This document shows, piece by piece, positions 55,254 through 63,899 of a DNA stretch of 64,000 bases (its first letter is position 1; each line of letters opens with the position of its first letter). The notes beneath the pieces were generated by a model. That model ran no database searches. It saw nothing but the letters and a program-made list of their open reading frames with translations, and was not told where the DNA came from. The stretch lies in assembly GCF_014522305.1 (NCBI RefSeq), contig NZ_CP041982.1, forward strand, positions 377,001 to 441,000. The letters run 5' to 3'. Source of the stretch: Lactobacillus sp. PV034 (lineage in GTDB: Bacteria > Bacillota > Bacilli > Lactobacillales > Lactobacillaceae). A program made the translations under genes and the position numbers.

Positions 55254-56595
55254 ATTCTTGATAAGGATTGAAGTGTTCAAAATGGGATAAATCATCATTT
55301 TCTTTGAAGGGCATCCCATAAATATATTCAAATAATTTTTGATATTGATAATACAAAGTTTGCTCATTTTTATTAGGAGCAGGTTCATAGTAGTGTTTAC
55401 CAATTAGATCTTCTGGTAAATAAGCTTGCTTAGCTACTTTCTTTGATTCAGCAAACATATTTTTCATGATCCCTGCACCACGCAATTTATCAGCTCCGCG
55501 GTAATGAGAATCACGTAAATAAGTTGGCATTGGGTGCCTGTTAGGGTGCTTAGCATCTTGAGCCGCTCGATGATAAGCTTGCATAACTGAATCTGAACGC
55601 GGGCTAATCGCTAATAACATTGTTGCCATTGCTACGTGAGTAGTTGCACGAAGTAACCCAATTTCTAACGCAGTATTAGCTAAAGTGATTATCTGCACAC
55701 TGCGTGCAGGATCAGCTAATCCTAAATCTAACGCACTCATATCTTTTAAACTACGTACTACTGATTCTAAGTCACCAGCTTCTAGCAAAACGGCTAAATA
55801 ATAAAGAGCTGCATCAGCATCAGAGCCCTCAATCGAATCGCGCCAGGCAGATAAGTAATCATAATGCTGTGTAGCATCTTTATCATAAGCTAGATGTTGC
55901 TGGCGACTAAAACTTTTTACTTGTTCCACTGTCAATTTGTCATGATACATGGCAAAAAGCGTCTCAAGAACGTTCAAAGAGGTCCGCAAGTCTCCATTTC
56001 CTGTATTAGCAATCATATGGGCAATTTCTCTAGGAATCTCATAGTTAAACACTTGATAAGCTGCACGGATAATCATTTTTTCGACATCATCGATTTTTAA
56101 AGCTTCAAATTCAAATATCTGACATCTTGATCTAACGGCTGGTACTAAAGAAAGAATTGGATTTTCTGTCGTTGCCCCAACTAATAAAATATGCCCATTT
56201 TCTAAATAAGGTAATAGGTAATCTTGAATAGGCTTAGTTAGACGATGAATTTCGTCTAATAGCAAAACAAAAGATTCATTTGGATGACGATTGATAATTT
56301 TAGTTAATTGCGATTTATTTTCAATACTGGCATTAAATTGTTCCAAAGGATAATGCAATTCATTTGCTATTACGTGAGCTAAAGTTGTTTTACCAGTACC
56401 AGGAGGGCCCCATAAAATTAAAGAAGTAGGAATATGCTCATCAATAATTTGACGTAAAGGTTTTCCCGAGGCAAGTAAATGTTCTTGCCCTACCATTTCT
56501 GAAAGATTATTCGGTCTCATTTGAGCTGCTAAGGGTTCTTTAAAATGCTTATTTGAGGATTCTTCTTCTGGAAAAAGTGAAATATCTTCTGTCAT
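55252..56595 (-). CDS. rarA: Replication-associated recombination protein A (AAA+ ATPase)
   Basis: Clamp-loader-like AAA+ ATPase acting at stalled replication forks (RarA/MgsA). 447 residues: LAAQMRPNNLSEMVGQEHLL at the N-terminus, Walker A LWGPPGTGKTTLA, Walker B VLLLDEIHRL, sensor 1 VGATTENP, and the family-specific C-terminal region YLAVLLEAGDLESVVRSL with HPMPTYLRDSHY. Separated from the upstream lacI stub by about 100 bases. Confidence 0.94.
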   Translation of the reverse strand: MTEDISLFPEEESSNKHFKEPLAAQMRPNNLSEMVGQEHLLASGKPLRQIIDEHIPTSLILWGPPGTGKTTLAHVIANELHYPLEQFNASIENKSQLTKIINRHPNESFVLLLDEIHRLTKPIQDYLLPYLENGHILLVGATTENPILSLVPAVRSRCQIFEFEALKIDDVEKMIIRAAYQVFNYEIPREIAHMIANTGNGDLRTSLNVLETLFAMYHDKLTVEQVKSFSRQQHLAYDKDATQHYDYLSAWRDSIEGSDADAALYYLAVLLEAGDLESVVRSLKDMSALDLGLADPARSVQIITLANTALEIGLLRATTHVAMATMLLAISPRSDSVMQAYHRAAQDAKHPNRHPMPTYLRDSHYRGADKLRGAGIMKNMFAESKKVAKQAYLPEDLIGKHYYEPAPNKNEQTLYYQYQKLFEYIYGMPFKENDDLSHFEHFNPYQE

Positions 56596-56698
56596 TATAA
56601 TTTTCTTTCTTAATTCTTACTTACTTTTAGTATACATCAAACTTGAGTTGACTAAGAAGTAGAGTAAGTTAAAATAGCAACTAATATGAGGTGAGCTT

Positions 56699-56794
56699 AT
56701 GGTATTAAAAATGAAAGATATTGCTAAATTAGCCCATGTATCGACTTCTGCGGTTTCATTAGCCTTAATAGAACTGACCTATTTTTTTGTTTGA
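56699..56794 (+). pseudogene. LacI-family regulator, N-terminal stub
   Basis: With a GAGGTGA ribosome site, the ATG at 56699 opens MVLKMKDIAKLAHVSTSAVS followed by LAL, a textbook LacI DNA-binding helix-turn-helix, but similarity stops at about 56767 and the frame ends at 56794 in sequence belonging to the convergent recombinase gene. The hinge helix and sugar-binding domain are gone. A truncation here, next to a site-specific recombinase and the dif region, suggests a deletion or past insertion. Confidence 0.7.
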
Positions 56795-57861
56795 TTATCT
56801 TTTTTAGTAATATTATTTAATGCCTCCCGCTGTTTAGTCTGATCAATATGAGTATATAGACCAGTAGCTGAAGTTCCTTTTTGACCTAATTGTTGTGCAA
56901 CTAATACTTGATCCTTAGTTACAGCATAAAGTTCACTAGCTACAGTATGACGTAATTTATGAGGAGTAAGCGGATGACCAAAAGCAGTTGAATATTTGCT
57001 AACCATTTTTTCAATGGCATTACTAGTTATTCGACGCGTTTTACCATGCCAAGTAGTTAAGAAAAAAGTACTTTCTCGACTTAAAGGAGAATAAAAAACA
57101 GTTCTTTTTTCTGCGTAAGCTTTGATGTAGTCTAGAGTCCATTCAGCAATGGGGACACTGTCATGTTGACCACCTTTACGAGTAACTTCTAAATTAGCAT
57201 TTTTTAAATTAATATCATCAACATCAACTCCAGCACATTCAGATACCCGAATTCCTGTGCCAAAAATTAAAGCAATTATGGCTAAATCTCTAGTTTTATT
57301 TTTTAAAAAGGAAGTACGTGCGCGTGGACTACATTGCTTTTCATATTGAGTATTTAAAAAGTCAAAGAAATCATATTTTAATTGGCCAGTATACATATGA
57401 GATTCAAGCATATGAGCACGATAATTAAGTGTTTGGGTATCATTTAAAGACTTTACTTTTAGCATTACATTGCGATAAAAGTATGGTTCACCATCTTGAT
57501 GTTCAGAAGTAACAGTTAGGAATAGGAACTTGAAAAGTGAGCGCAGTGCATTTAACGAGCGATTAATAGTAGTAGGAGAATTTAAATTTCCCTGTTGGTT
57601 TTTAGTATGACTTAAATGATCTACGTAGAGCATAATTTGAGTACGTTGTAAGTGTTCGAGGGTAGTGTACTCAATCTCAGCATTTGTTTTTGCTGCTGAG
57701 ATATTTTCTTGACGCAACCAATCGAAAAAACGACGAATTTCAGTTAAGTACTGATATGAAGTAGCAAGTGAATGATGAGTAATTAAATTATATTCTTGAA
57801 CAAATGGTGGCATTTGCTTTAATTCAACTTTAATTAATTCAAGGTATTTACTAGTTTCCAA
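56779..57861 (-). CDS. xerS: Tyrosine recombinase, XerS-like
   Basis: 360 residues, close to XerS of streptococci and lactococci (356), which alone resolves chromosome dimers there. N-terminal SAM-like domain (ATSYQYLTEIRRFFDWLRQ), the XerS-typical DGEPYFYRNVMLKV, and catalytic residues in GTGIRVSEC (Arg), VTRKGGQHD (Lys), TPHKLRHT (His, Arg) and GLYTHID (Tyr). The sixth catalytic position, usually His in LGH, is Gln (QQLGQKG). AGGAG seven bases upstream of a TTG sets the start at 57861. Lies about 800 bp from a dif-like site. Confidence 0.85.
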   Translation of the reverse strand: METSKYLELIKVELKQMPPFVQEYNLITHHSLATSYQYLTEIRRFFDWLRQENISAAKTNAEIEYTTLEHLQRTQIMLYVDHLSHTKNQQGNLNSPTTINRSLNALRSLFKFLFLTVTSEHQDGEPYFYRNVMLKVKSLNDTQTLNYRAHMLESHMYTGQLKYDFFDFLNTQYEKQCSPRARTSFLKNKTRDLAIIALIFGTGIRVSECAGVDVDDINLKNANLEVTRKGGQHDSVPIAEWTLDYIKAYAEKRTVFYSPLSRESTFFLTTWHGKTRRITSNAIEKMVSKYSTAFGHPLTPHKLRHTVASELYAVTKDQVLVAQQLGQKGTSATGLYTHIDQTKQREALNNITKKDNQTKK

Positions 57862-58662
57862 AATAAAGCTCCTAATAAGCATAATAAAACATATGTTTGC
57901 TAGCATTAATTATAGCAAAAAATAAAAAAGATAATCTCGAATAAAATCAAAATGGATAACTTAGGTAAAAACCTATTTTCTTAATTTAAAATCTAATGAT
58001 TAAAAACATATGATCAAATGTAGGCGATGATTCTATATAACTGTTCATTAAAATATTAGTTTTAATGAACAACATCTATAAATGCTTTGATAGATCAGTA
58101 TTTATAATATATTTTTTATGATACTTATTCTTAAACCTTTTATTTATAACTTTAAATATTGTTTTATTATTACTAAATTTATTGATCTATAGCTTGATTT
58201 ATAGCCTTATAGCAACAAATCTTGATCAAATTATCTACATATTCTAATCATTTATCACTTAATGGTAAATTTATTCGTTCTAGCTGTCTCAAGTAATTAT
58301 TATATTTAAAGTTTAAAAATTTATGCATATATGGCAATTTAAATGCATTTAAATTAGGTTTAAGTGATTAATTATCAAATATGCCAAATAATTAGTCATA
58401 ATATATGACATATATTAAAGAAATTAGTATTCAACAAATAACAAATAAATAAGCTAAATAAGATATAAGATATATAGTCACTAAAATATAAGAAGCCAAA
58501 TTTTTATGTAGTTAATTTAAAATAATATTTAATTTAACTAATAAGTTGACCGCATGAAAAAAGAGTTGCTGAAACAAAAACAGTTAGTAATAAATAAAAG
58601 ATAAACTTAATTAGAGACTATAAATTTATACTGAATATGTCTCTCTCGATTTTATTCATTTT
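57862..58662. other. AT-rich non-coding region of the presumed terminus
   Basis: About 800 bases with no plausible gene on either strand and visibly lower G+C than its surroundings. It holds a perfect 12-bp inverted repeat at 58042-58071 and leads into the dif candidate at 58663. I see no tRNA, no riboswitch and no remnants of coding sequence. Confidence 0.6.
58042..58071. repeat. Perfect inverted repeat, 12-bp arms, 6-bp centre
   Basis: TGTTCATTAAAA (58042-58053), centre TATTAG, then the exact complement (58060-58071). No T-run follows, so not a terminator. The arm and centre lengths are those of a tyrosine-recombinase core site. Confidence 0.6.
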
Positions 58663-58690
58663 ACTTTACATAATATATATTATACGAAGT
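58663..58690 (-). other. dif: Candidate dif chromosome dimer resolution site
   Basis: Read on the minus strand: arm ACTTCGTATAA, centre TATATA, arm TTATGTAAAGT. As I recall it, B. subtilis dif is ACTTCCTAGAA, TATATA, TTATGTAAACT; the match is 9/11, 6/6 and 10/11 (25 of 28). Lies in the AT-rich gap about 800 bp from the XerS-like gene, close to where majority gene orientation switches. Confidence 0.82.
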
Positions 58691-58696
58691 TATACT

Positions 58697-58720
58697 AAAA
58701 GAGAAAGACTTCTCTTTTTT
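58697..58720 (-). terminator. Terminator after glsA
   Basis: AAAAGAGAA and TTCTCTTTT pair around a four-base loop; in the minus direction it follows the glsA stop directly and ends in a T-rich tract. Confidence 0.65.
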
Positions 58721-59648
58721 ATTTAAAGATATTCAAATCTAGCTTATCAACTATGCTTTGAAGTAAAGCGAGTCCTGCAACACTATTTCCTTCATCATTC
58801 AATGCAGGGCTAAAGATGCCAATCCCAAATTTATGTGGAGCAGCAGAAACTAAGCCGCCACCAACGCCGCTTTTAGTAGGAACACCAATTAAGCGTGAAT
58901 AGGTTCCAGATTGATTATATAACCCAGCAGTCATCATTAATGATTTGGTTACAGTAGCACTTTCACTAGAAATAAGACGTTGATTATCCCAAGGCTTAAT
59001 GCCATCATTTGCTAATACAGCACCCAAATTGGCTAAGCTTTTAGTAGTAACCATAATTGAACATTGTTTAAAGTAAGTATCTAAACTTGGCTCAACTTTG
59101 GCAATCATCATGTTTTTTGCCTTTAAATAATAAGCTAGTGAACGATTCAAATCACCAGTTTCTTTTTCTGAAAGATAAATCTGAGTATCTAAATATAAAT
59201 CTGGATCATTACAAATTTCTTTTGTAAAAGCTAAAATTTCTGCAAAAGGATGCGGATTAATCTCTTTATCTTGAACTATTAATGATGTTGTCATGATTGC
59301 ACCGACATTAACAAATGGATTCAAGGGCTTTTTTGCATGGGTTATTTCCATATTAAGAGCAGAATTAAAAGCAAAGCCTGTCTGCCTTGAACCAACGTAA
59401 GTAAATACTTCTTGAATCCCTAACTTTTTGATTGCCCAAAGTAAAGCAATTACTTTTGAGATACTTTCAATTGCAAATCTCGTTTTACTATCACCAGCCT
59501 GAATTATTTGCTGATTTTTTAAATCATAAAAAGCAATGCCTAATTGATTGGGGTCAACACTAGCCAAAGCTGGAATATAGCTAGCTACTTTACCTTCTTT
59601 TTGTTTAGGTAAGATTTCTTCAATTAAAGCGTTTAGATCTAAATTCAT
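58719..59648 (-). CDS. glsA: Glutaminase
   Basis: Hydrolyses glutamine to glutamate and ammonia, which can support acid resistance. 309 residues with the beta-lactamase-like Ser-x-x-Lys in FAIESISKVIAL, NPFVNVGAI, and GVPTKSGVGGGLV near the C-terminus. A GTG three codons upstream overlaps the GAAAGGAG ribosome site, so the ATG at 59646-59648 is the start. Single gene with its own terminator. Confidence 0.93.
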   Translation of the reverse strand: MNLDLNALIEEILPKQKEGKVASYIPALASVDPNQLGIAFYDLKNQQIIQAGDSKTRFAIESISKVIALLWAIKKLGIQEVFTYVGSRQTGFAFNSALNMEITHAKKPLNPFVNVGAIMTTSLIVQDKEINPHPFAEILAFTKEICNDPDLYLDTQIYLSEKETGDLNRSLAYYLKAKNMMIAKVEPSLDTYFKQCSIMVTTKSLANLGAVLANDGIKPWDNQRLISSESATVTKSLMMTAGLYNQSGTYSRLIGVPTKSGVGGGLVSAAPHKFGIGIFSPALNDEGNSVAGLALLQSIVDKLDLNIFK

Positions 59649-59693
59649 GACTATCACTCCTTTCTTGTAATAACTTATTGCTATGAGTGAGCT

Positions 59694-60134
59694 CTAAAAA
59701 AGTTCATCTCGTTTATCATCTAACATATGTTCACTAATATTTTCATCAAAATAAACTGGTAAGTCATGATCAAAGTTATATGCTAATTTTGATTGTAATA
59801 ACTCAGCTTTAGTCATCCAGCTAAGTTTTCCTTCATCACTAGCATGCAAATGCCCATTAAATGCGGTTGCAATATAGAAAAATACTAAATACCGATGATG
59901 TTCTTTATCATAAAATTGCTTTACTCCTGAAAGCTTTGGTTCTTTAATAGTAAGTCCAGTTTCTTCTTTTACCTCCCGAATTACTGAATCATGAAATGAT
60001 TCATGATCCTCAACATGTCCTCCCGGAAAGGTAAGACCAGGCCAGACGGGATCATTTCGATCTAAAACCAAAATTTTATCTTGTTTTTTTATCATACACA
60101 TATTAGTTAAAGTAACCGGTTCAGTTCTACTCAT
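59694..60134 (-). CDS. NUDIX hydrolase
   Basis: 146 residues, similar to 8-oxo-dGTP diphosphatases. The Nudix box is complete: GGHVEDHESFHDSVIREV followed by KEETGL, matching GX5EX7REUXEEXGU. Upstream of glsA with a 45-base gap and probably co-transcribed. The physiological substrate cannot be read from sequence. Confidence 0.88.
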   Translation of the reverse strand: MSRTEPVTLTNMCMIKKQDKILVLDRNDPVWPGLTFPGGHVEDHESFHDSVIREVKEETGLTIKEPKLSGVKQFYDKEHHRYLVFFYIATAFNGHLHASDEGKLSWMTKAELLQSKLAYNFDHDLPVYFDENISEHMLDDKRDELF

Positions 60135-60293
60135 TACGCTCTTCCCTCTTTTAAGACTTTGATGTTTACAGTTAATTATACCTTTAATTTAGTCATTAAG
60201 TTTTACTGATAAAACTTAAGTATCTAATTATTTTACCCGCTCATCTGTTATAATAATTATTAATATAACAAGTAAGATGGGAATACAAAAAGA

Positions 60294-61007
60294 ATGCATA
60301 AAAAAAGAAATCATAAACGTCACATCTTGATCATTTTACTTACCTTCATTCTTATTGGTGTAGCAGGAGTTTTCATTACCATTAATCGAGAGCAAATAAT
60401 TGATGAATGGGATTGGCTCACAATTAAGTCCGAACAAAAGATGGATGTTCCAATTGAAAACCAGTTGCCGGAATACCCTAATGGTTGTGAAGTGACTGCA
60501 CTATCTATGCTTTTAAACTATTATCACGTAGATGTAACCAAACGGACTTTAGCAAGAAATATCAAACATGTACCATCTTTTGAAGGCGGAAAATACATGG
60601 GGAATCCTCATAAAGGATTCGTCGGTTACATGACAATTGCAAATGCTGGCTGGTGTGTTTATAATGAACCACTTTATGATGTTGCCCATAAATATACTAA
60701 TCGAATTCGGAATTATACCGGCCACTCTTTCATTCAGGTAATGAAATTAGTTAGTGATGGCCATCCTATCATGATAATTTCAACACTCAAATTCAAACGG
60801 GTTAATGACATGCAAACATGGGACACTCATCAAGGTAAAGTAAAAGTAACCCCCTCTTCTCATGCTTGTGTAATTACAGGGTACAATAAAAAGAAACTAA
60901 TTGTTTATGTAAATAATCCGTATGGGAAAAAGAATCAAGCTGTTAGTTGGAAAGATTTAGAAGCGAGCTTTAATCAACAAGGAAAACAAGCTCTATACAT
61001 GAAATAA
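60294..61007 (+). CDS. C39-like cysteine peptidase family protein, membrane-anchored
   Basis: 237 residues. A basic N-terminus and one hydrophobic helix (ILIILLTFILIGVAGVFI) act as signal peptide or anchor. The papain-like domain has Cys in LPEYPNGCEVTALSMLLNYY, His in SSHACVITGYN and Asn/Asp in VYVNNPYG, the layout of the peptidase_C39_2 family. These proteins are common on lactobacillus surfaces; the substrate is unknown. Start ATG has a modest GATGGGA ribosome site; own terminator. Confidence 0.85.
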   Translation: MHKKRNHKRHILIILLTFILIGVAGVFITINREQIIDEWDWLTIKSEQKMDVPIENQLPEYPNGCEVTALSMLLNYYHVDVTKRTLARNIKHVPSFEGGKYMGNPHKGFVGYMTIANAGWCVYNEPLYDVAHKYTNRIRNYTGHSFIQVMKLVSDGHPIMIISTLKFKRVNDMQTWDTHQGKVKVTPSSHACVITGYNKKKLIVYVNNPYGKKNQAVSWKDLEASFNQQGKQALYMK

Positions 61008-61046
61008 AGCACCAAAAAGTAGATTTTCTACTTTAGGTGCTTTTTT
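61006..61046 (+). terminator. Terminator after the C39-like gene
   Basis: AAAGCACC and AAAGTAG arms pair with CTACTTT and GGTGCTTT (one-base asymmetry), followed by Ts. Confidence 0.85.
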
Positions 61047-61149
61047 ATTTGTTCTTTAGTAATTTATACACTTTGGATGATTGGCATAACAATAAAAAAC
61101 ATTAATAGTCGCTTTTATTCCAATCTCAATGCTTAATAGTTTATTGAGC

Positions 61150-61228
61150 AATAAAAAAGCATTACCTTTTGTCCTGATTGGTAATGCTTTTTTGAATCTA
61201 TTGAATTTTAGATCTTTTAACTTGTCGC
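61150..61228 (-). ncRNA. Candidate small RNA
   Basis: Minus-strand promoter TTGTAC (61259-61264), 18-base spacer, extended TGC-TATACT (61235-61240). About 35 bases after the expected start comes a strong terminator, AAAAAAGCATTACC paired with its complement (61153-61166 with 61180-61193), then Ts. No ribosome site or convincing reading frame lies between, so the unit would make an RNA of about 75-80 nt. Confidence 0.45.
61153..61193. terminator. Symmetric terminator in the C39-lrgB gap
   Basis: Perfect 14-bp arms with A6 and T6 ends around a 13-base loop; usable on both strands. On the minus strand it ends the small RNA candidate or lrgAB read-through. Confidence 0.8.
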
Positions 61229-61234
61229 AAAGAT

Positions 61235-61264
61235 AGTATAGCATGTTTTAAATTAACTGTACAA
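61235..61264 (-). promoter_or_regulatory. Promoter of the candidate small RNA
   Basis: TTGTAC, 18 bases, TATACT with a TGC extension, on the minus strand. There is no gene start downstream before the terminator at 61153-61193. Confidence 0.5.
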
Positions 61265-61320
61265 TAATTAATAGCTAAAAAGTTACTAAGACATAAATTT
61301 TAGAAAGAATTATTATCCTT

Positions 61321-62061
61321 TTACATAAAAAGTTTCATATAAAGCGGAATCAAAATATCCATTGATAATGAAGTAACCAAAACAGCTACTCCCGCCATCG
61401 CTCCTTGAACTTCACCTAAAGAAAGAGCTTCAACTGAGCCGATAGTATGACCAGATGAACCAAGTGCTAATCCAGTAGCAATTGGAGAAATCTTATCTAA
61501 ACGTAGGGCCTTAATTAAATAAGTTGAGCCAGCATAAATAATAACAGAGTTAATAATACATGCCATAGCAGTAACCGCACCAATTCCGCCAACACCTTCA
61601 GAAATTGGCATTGCTACTGCAGTAGCTGCAGCTTGTGGCATTAAGGAAGCTGTTGAAACTTCAGAAATTCCTAATAAGGCACAGAGATGTTGAATTAAGA
61701 AGATGGCAATAAATCCACCTAAAAAACAAATGATTAAAATATCAAACCAATATTTCTTAACTAAATAATTGACCCGATAAATTGGAATAGCAAAGGCAAC
61801 CGTTGCGGGCTTAATAAACCAAGTAATAATATCTCCACCAGGTAAATAAAATTTATGGTAGACATAAGATGGATTTCTACCAATTCCCTTAGACCAAAGA
61901 TAGATAATCGCAATACCTAATAATATTCCGAAAAATAAGGGGTTAAATAAAAAGAAGCCATGACTAGCCTTTGTAAGTCCAATTCCGATTAAGTAAACCA
62001 TTAAAGAAATTAATACCCCCGTAATTGGCAGGGAAAGATTATTAACGATTGTGGTTTCCAT
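61321..62061 (-). CDS. lrgB: LrgB-family membrane protein
   Basis: 246 residues, multiple transmembrane helices. Characteristic PAATVAFAIPIY, LMPQAAATAVAMPISEGVGGIGAVTA and GLALGSSGHTIGS motifs of LrgB/CidB. With LrgA it forms a holin/antiholin-like system affecting murein hydrolase activity and, in relatives, pyruvate or glycolate transport. Its start overlaps the lrgA stop by one base. Confidence 0.93.
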   Translation of the reverse strand: METTIVNNLSLPITGVLISLMVYLIGIGLTKASHGFFLFNPLFFGILLGIAIIYLWSKGIGRNPSYVYHKFYLPGGDIITWFIKPATVAFAIPIYRVNYLVKKYWFDILIICFLGGFIAIFLIQHLCALLGISEVSTASLMPQAAATAVAMPISEGVGGIGAVTAMACIINSVIIYAGSTYLIKALRLDKISPIATGLALGSSGHTIGSVEALSLGEVQGAMAGVAVLVTSLSMDILIPLYMKLFM

Positions 62062-62510
62062 TACTTGTTACACTCTCCTTCCTTATTACTTGGTGTACGA
62101 CGACGAATCCGATGATGTATCTTCATTACCAAAGCACCCACATAAGCAATTGACGCAAGGATTATTAAAGTAGAAACAATTGCAATAATAAATACTTTAA
62201 TTCCTTCTTTTTTAATTAAATCCATGTGATCAATCAATTGAATTCCAGAAGGAATAAATAAGAAAGGCAGGATCGACAGCATCGCATCCCCAGCCTTTTC
62301 TACCATCGGGAGCTTGATAACATGGGTTGCCAGTAAAATATAGAGAATAATCATCCCCATCAAAGGTGCGGGCACCACAAATGACTTAGGGAACAAATCA
62401 GAAATAATTTGTGCGAAAAACAAAATTACTCCAAAAATTCCCCATTGAACTAACATACTTGGTGCATTTGACTCTTTCTTTTCTTTTTCTACTTTTTTGT
62501 CATTATTCAT
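62061..62510 (-). CDS. lrgA: LrgA-family holin-like membrane protein
   Basis: 149 residues, about four helices. The FVVPAPLMGMIILYILL and LPFLFIPSGIQLIDH segments are LrgA/CidA signatures. Longer charged N-terminus (NNDKKVEKEKKES) than many relatives. The ribosome site is weak: GGAG lies about 17 bases before the ATG. First gene of the lrgAB pair; no two-component system is seen beside it. Confidence 0.92.
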   Translation of the reverse strand: MNNDKKVEKEKKESNAPSMLVQWGIFGVILFFAQIISDLFPKSFVVPAPLMGMIILYILLATHVIKLPMVEKAGDAMLSILPFLFIPSGIQLIDHMDLIKKEGIKVFIIAIVSTLIILASIAYVGALVMKIHHRIRRRTPSNKEGECNK

Positions 62511-62607
62511 TTAGTATTCTTCATCTCCAAGTTAGTAGCTATTTGTTACTTACTTATAGTAATTGCTACTTATTTTCGCATATATTTTAATCAATGTCAG
62601 CAAAATT

Positions 62608-63879
62608 TTATTTTCTTCTTAAAGGCGTATTATCTCTCTTTTTATCTAAGTCAACATGTAGATTAGCAATCGTTAATAAGGTTTTTGCTAACAAAGCCAT
62701 ATTTTCTACGGTTACATATTCATACCTGCCATGAAAATTAGCTCCACCATTAAATAGATTAGGAGTAGGAATGCCCTTTTCCGTAATAAAGTCGCCATCT
62801 GTTCCTCCTCTAAAAGGAACATAATTAATTGGCAACCCTAATTTTTCATAAGCATGTTTAGCAAGATTGACAACATATGGATGTTTCTTAATTTCATCAC
62901 CGGGTGAATGATATTGATCATGCATTTCTAAACTAACGCGATCTTCACCATATTTATTATTCAAAGTATTAACAAGATTTTTAACCAATTGCTTTTTTGC
63001 TTTAAATTCTTCAGTATCAAAGCTACGAATAATTAAATCAATTTGTGCATGATCAACATTACTTTCATTTGATAAAACTAAAATAAAGCCTTGGTAGTCC
63101 TTACTTTTTTCTGGAACAAAGTCACTTGGTAATTGATTAATGAATTCATTGGCAATCAAAGTTGCATTAACCATCAAACCATATGCTTCTCCTGGATGAA
63201 CTACTGTCCCTTTAATTTTAATTCTTGCACTTGCTGCATTAAATGTTTCATAAGTGATATCTCCTGGATTTCCATTATCTAAGGTATAAGCAAACTCAAC
63301 TGGAAATCTTTCGATATTGAATCTAGCTGCTCCTTTACCAATTTCTTCATCAGGTCCAAAAGCAACCCAGATTTCACCATGCTTAAAGTCAGGATTTTCT
63401 TTTAAGTACTTTACCATCCCTAGGAGTCCAGTTATTCCAGCTTTATCATCAGCACCTAATAACGTATCTCCTGAAGTAGTAATCAGAGTTTGTCCAAGTA
63501 CCTTATTTAAAGAAGGAAATTCTTTCCTAGATAGGGTATACCCATGTCCAAGATTAATATCTTCTCCGTTATAATTACGATAAACTTGTGGCTTAATCTT
63601 TTCCGCATTAAAATCCGCTGTATCCACATGAGCGACAAAGCCAATCGGAGCTACCTCTTGTGCTACATTACTAGGAATTCTTCCTACTACATAAGCATCT
63701 TCTTCTGAGTAAGAAACCTCCTTAACACTTAAAGACTTTAGTTCCTGGATTAACTTTTTTAATAAAACTATTTGCCGAGACGTTGAAGGAACATTAGTTG
63801 ATTCCATCTCTGATCTAGTATTTAATTTAGCGTACTCAATAAACTTCTTTTCGAGATAGTCTTGTTCAATTGCTTTCAT
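62608..63879 (-). CDS. pepT: Peptidase T (tripeptide aminopeptidase)
   Basis: Cytoplasmic zinc peptidase releasing the N-terminal residue of tripeptides. 423 residues, near the usual 408-413. Metal and catalytic residues: His and Asp in GFVAHVDTADF, Asp in LLGADDKAGI, Glu-Glu in GPDEEIGKGA, Asp in YTLDNGNPGD, and His in NGGANFHGRYE. Substrate-binding FRGGTDGDFI is present. GGGGAG ribosome site. Fits the amino acid auxotrophy expected of lactobacilli. Confidence 0.95.
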   Translation of the reverse strand: MKAIEQDYLEKKFIEYAKLNTRSEMESTNVPSTSRQIVLLKKLIQELKSLSVKEVSYSEEDAYVVGRIPSNVAQEVAPIGFVAHVDTADFNAEKIKPQVYRNYNGEDINLGHGYTLSRKEFPSLNKVLGQTLITTSGDTLLGADDKAGITGLLGMVKYLKENPDFKHGEIWVAFGPDEEIGKGAARFNIERFPVEFAYTLDNGNPGDITYETFNAASARIKIKGTVVHPGEAYGLMVNATLIANEFINQLPSDFVPEKSKDYQGFILVLSNESNVDHAQIDLIIRSFDTEEFKAKKQLVKNLVNTLNNKYGEDRVSLEMHDQYHSPGDEIKKHPYVVNLAKHAYEKLGLPINYVPFRGGTDGDFITEKGIPTPNLFNGGANFHGRYEYVTVENMALLAKTLLTIANLHVDLDKKRDNTPLRRK

Positions 63880-63899
63880 TTTATCTCTATCTCCCCTTA

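Noticed and set aside
58510..58539. AT-rich inverted repeat (AGTTAATTTAA and TTAATTTAACT)
   Set aside because: Imperfect arms in almost pure A/T sequence; such repeats are expected by chance here.
58681..58693. Thirteen bases identical to a loxP arm (TATACGAAGTTAT)
   Set aside because: The opposite arm at the right distance matches loxP only 9 of 13; the same stretch fits dif far better over its full 28 bp, and dif fits the context.
61056..61244. 62-codon reading frame on the minus strand
   Set aside because: Runs through the symmetric terminator at 61153-61193, has no ribosome site and low-complexity content.
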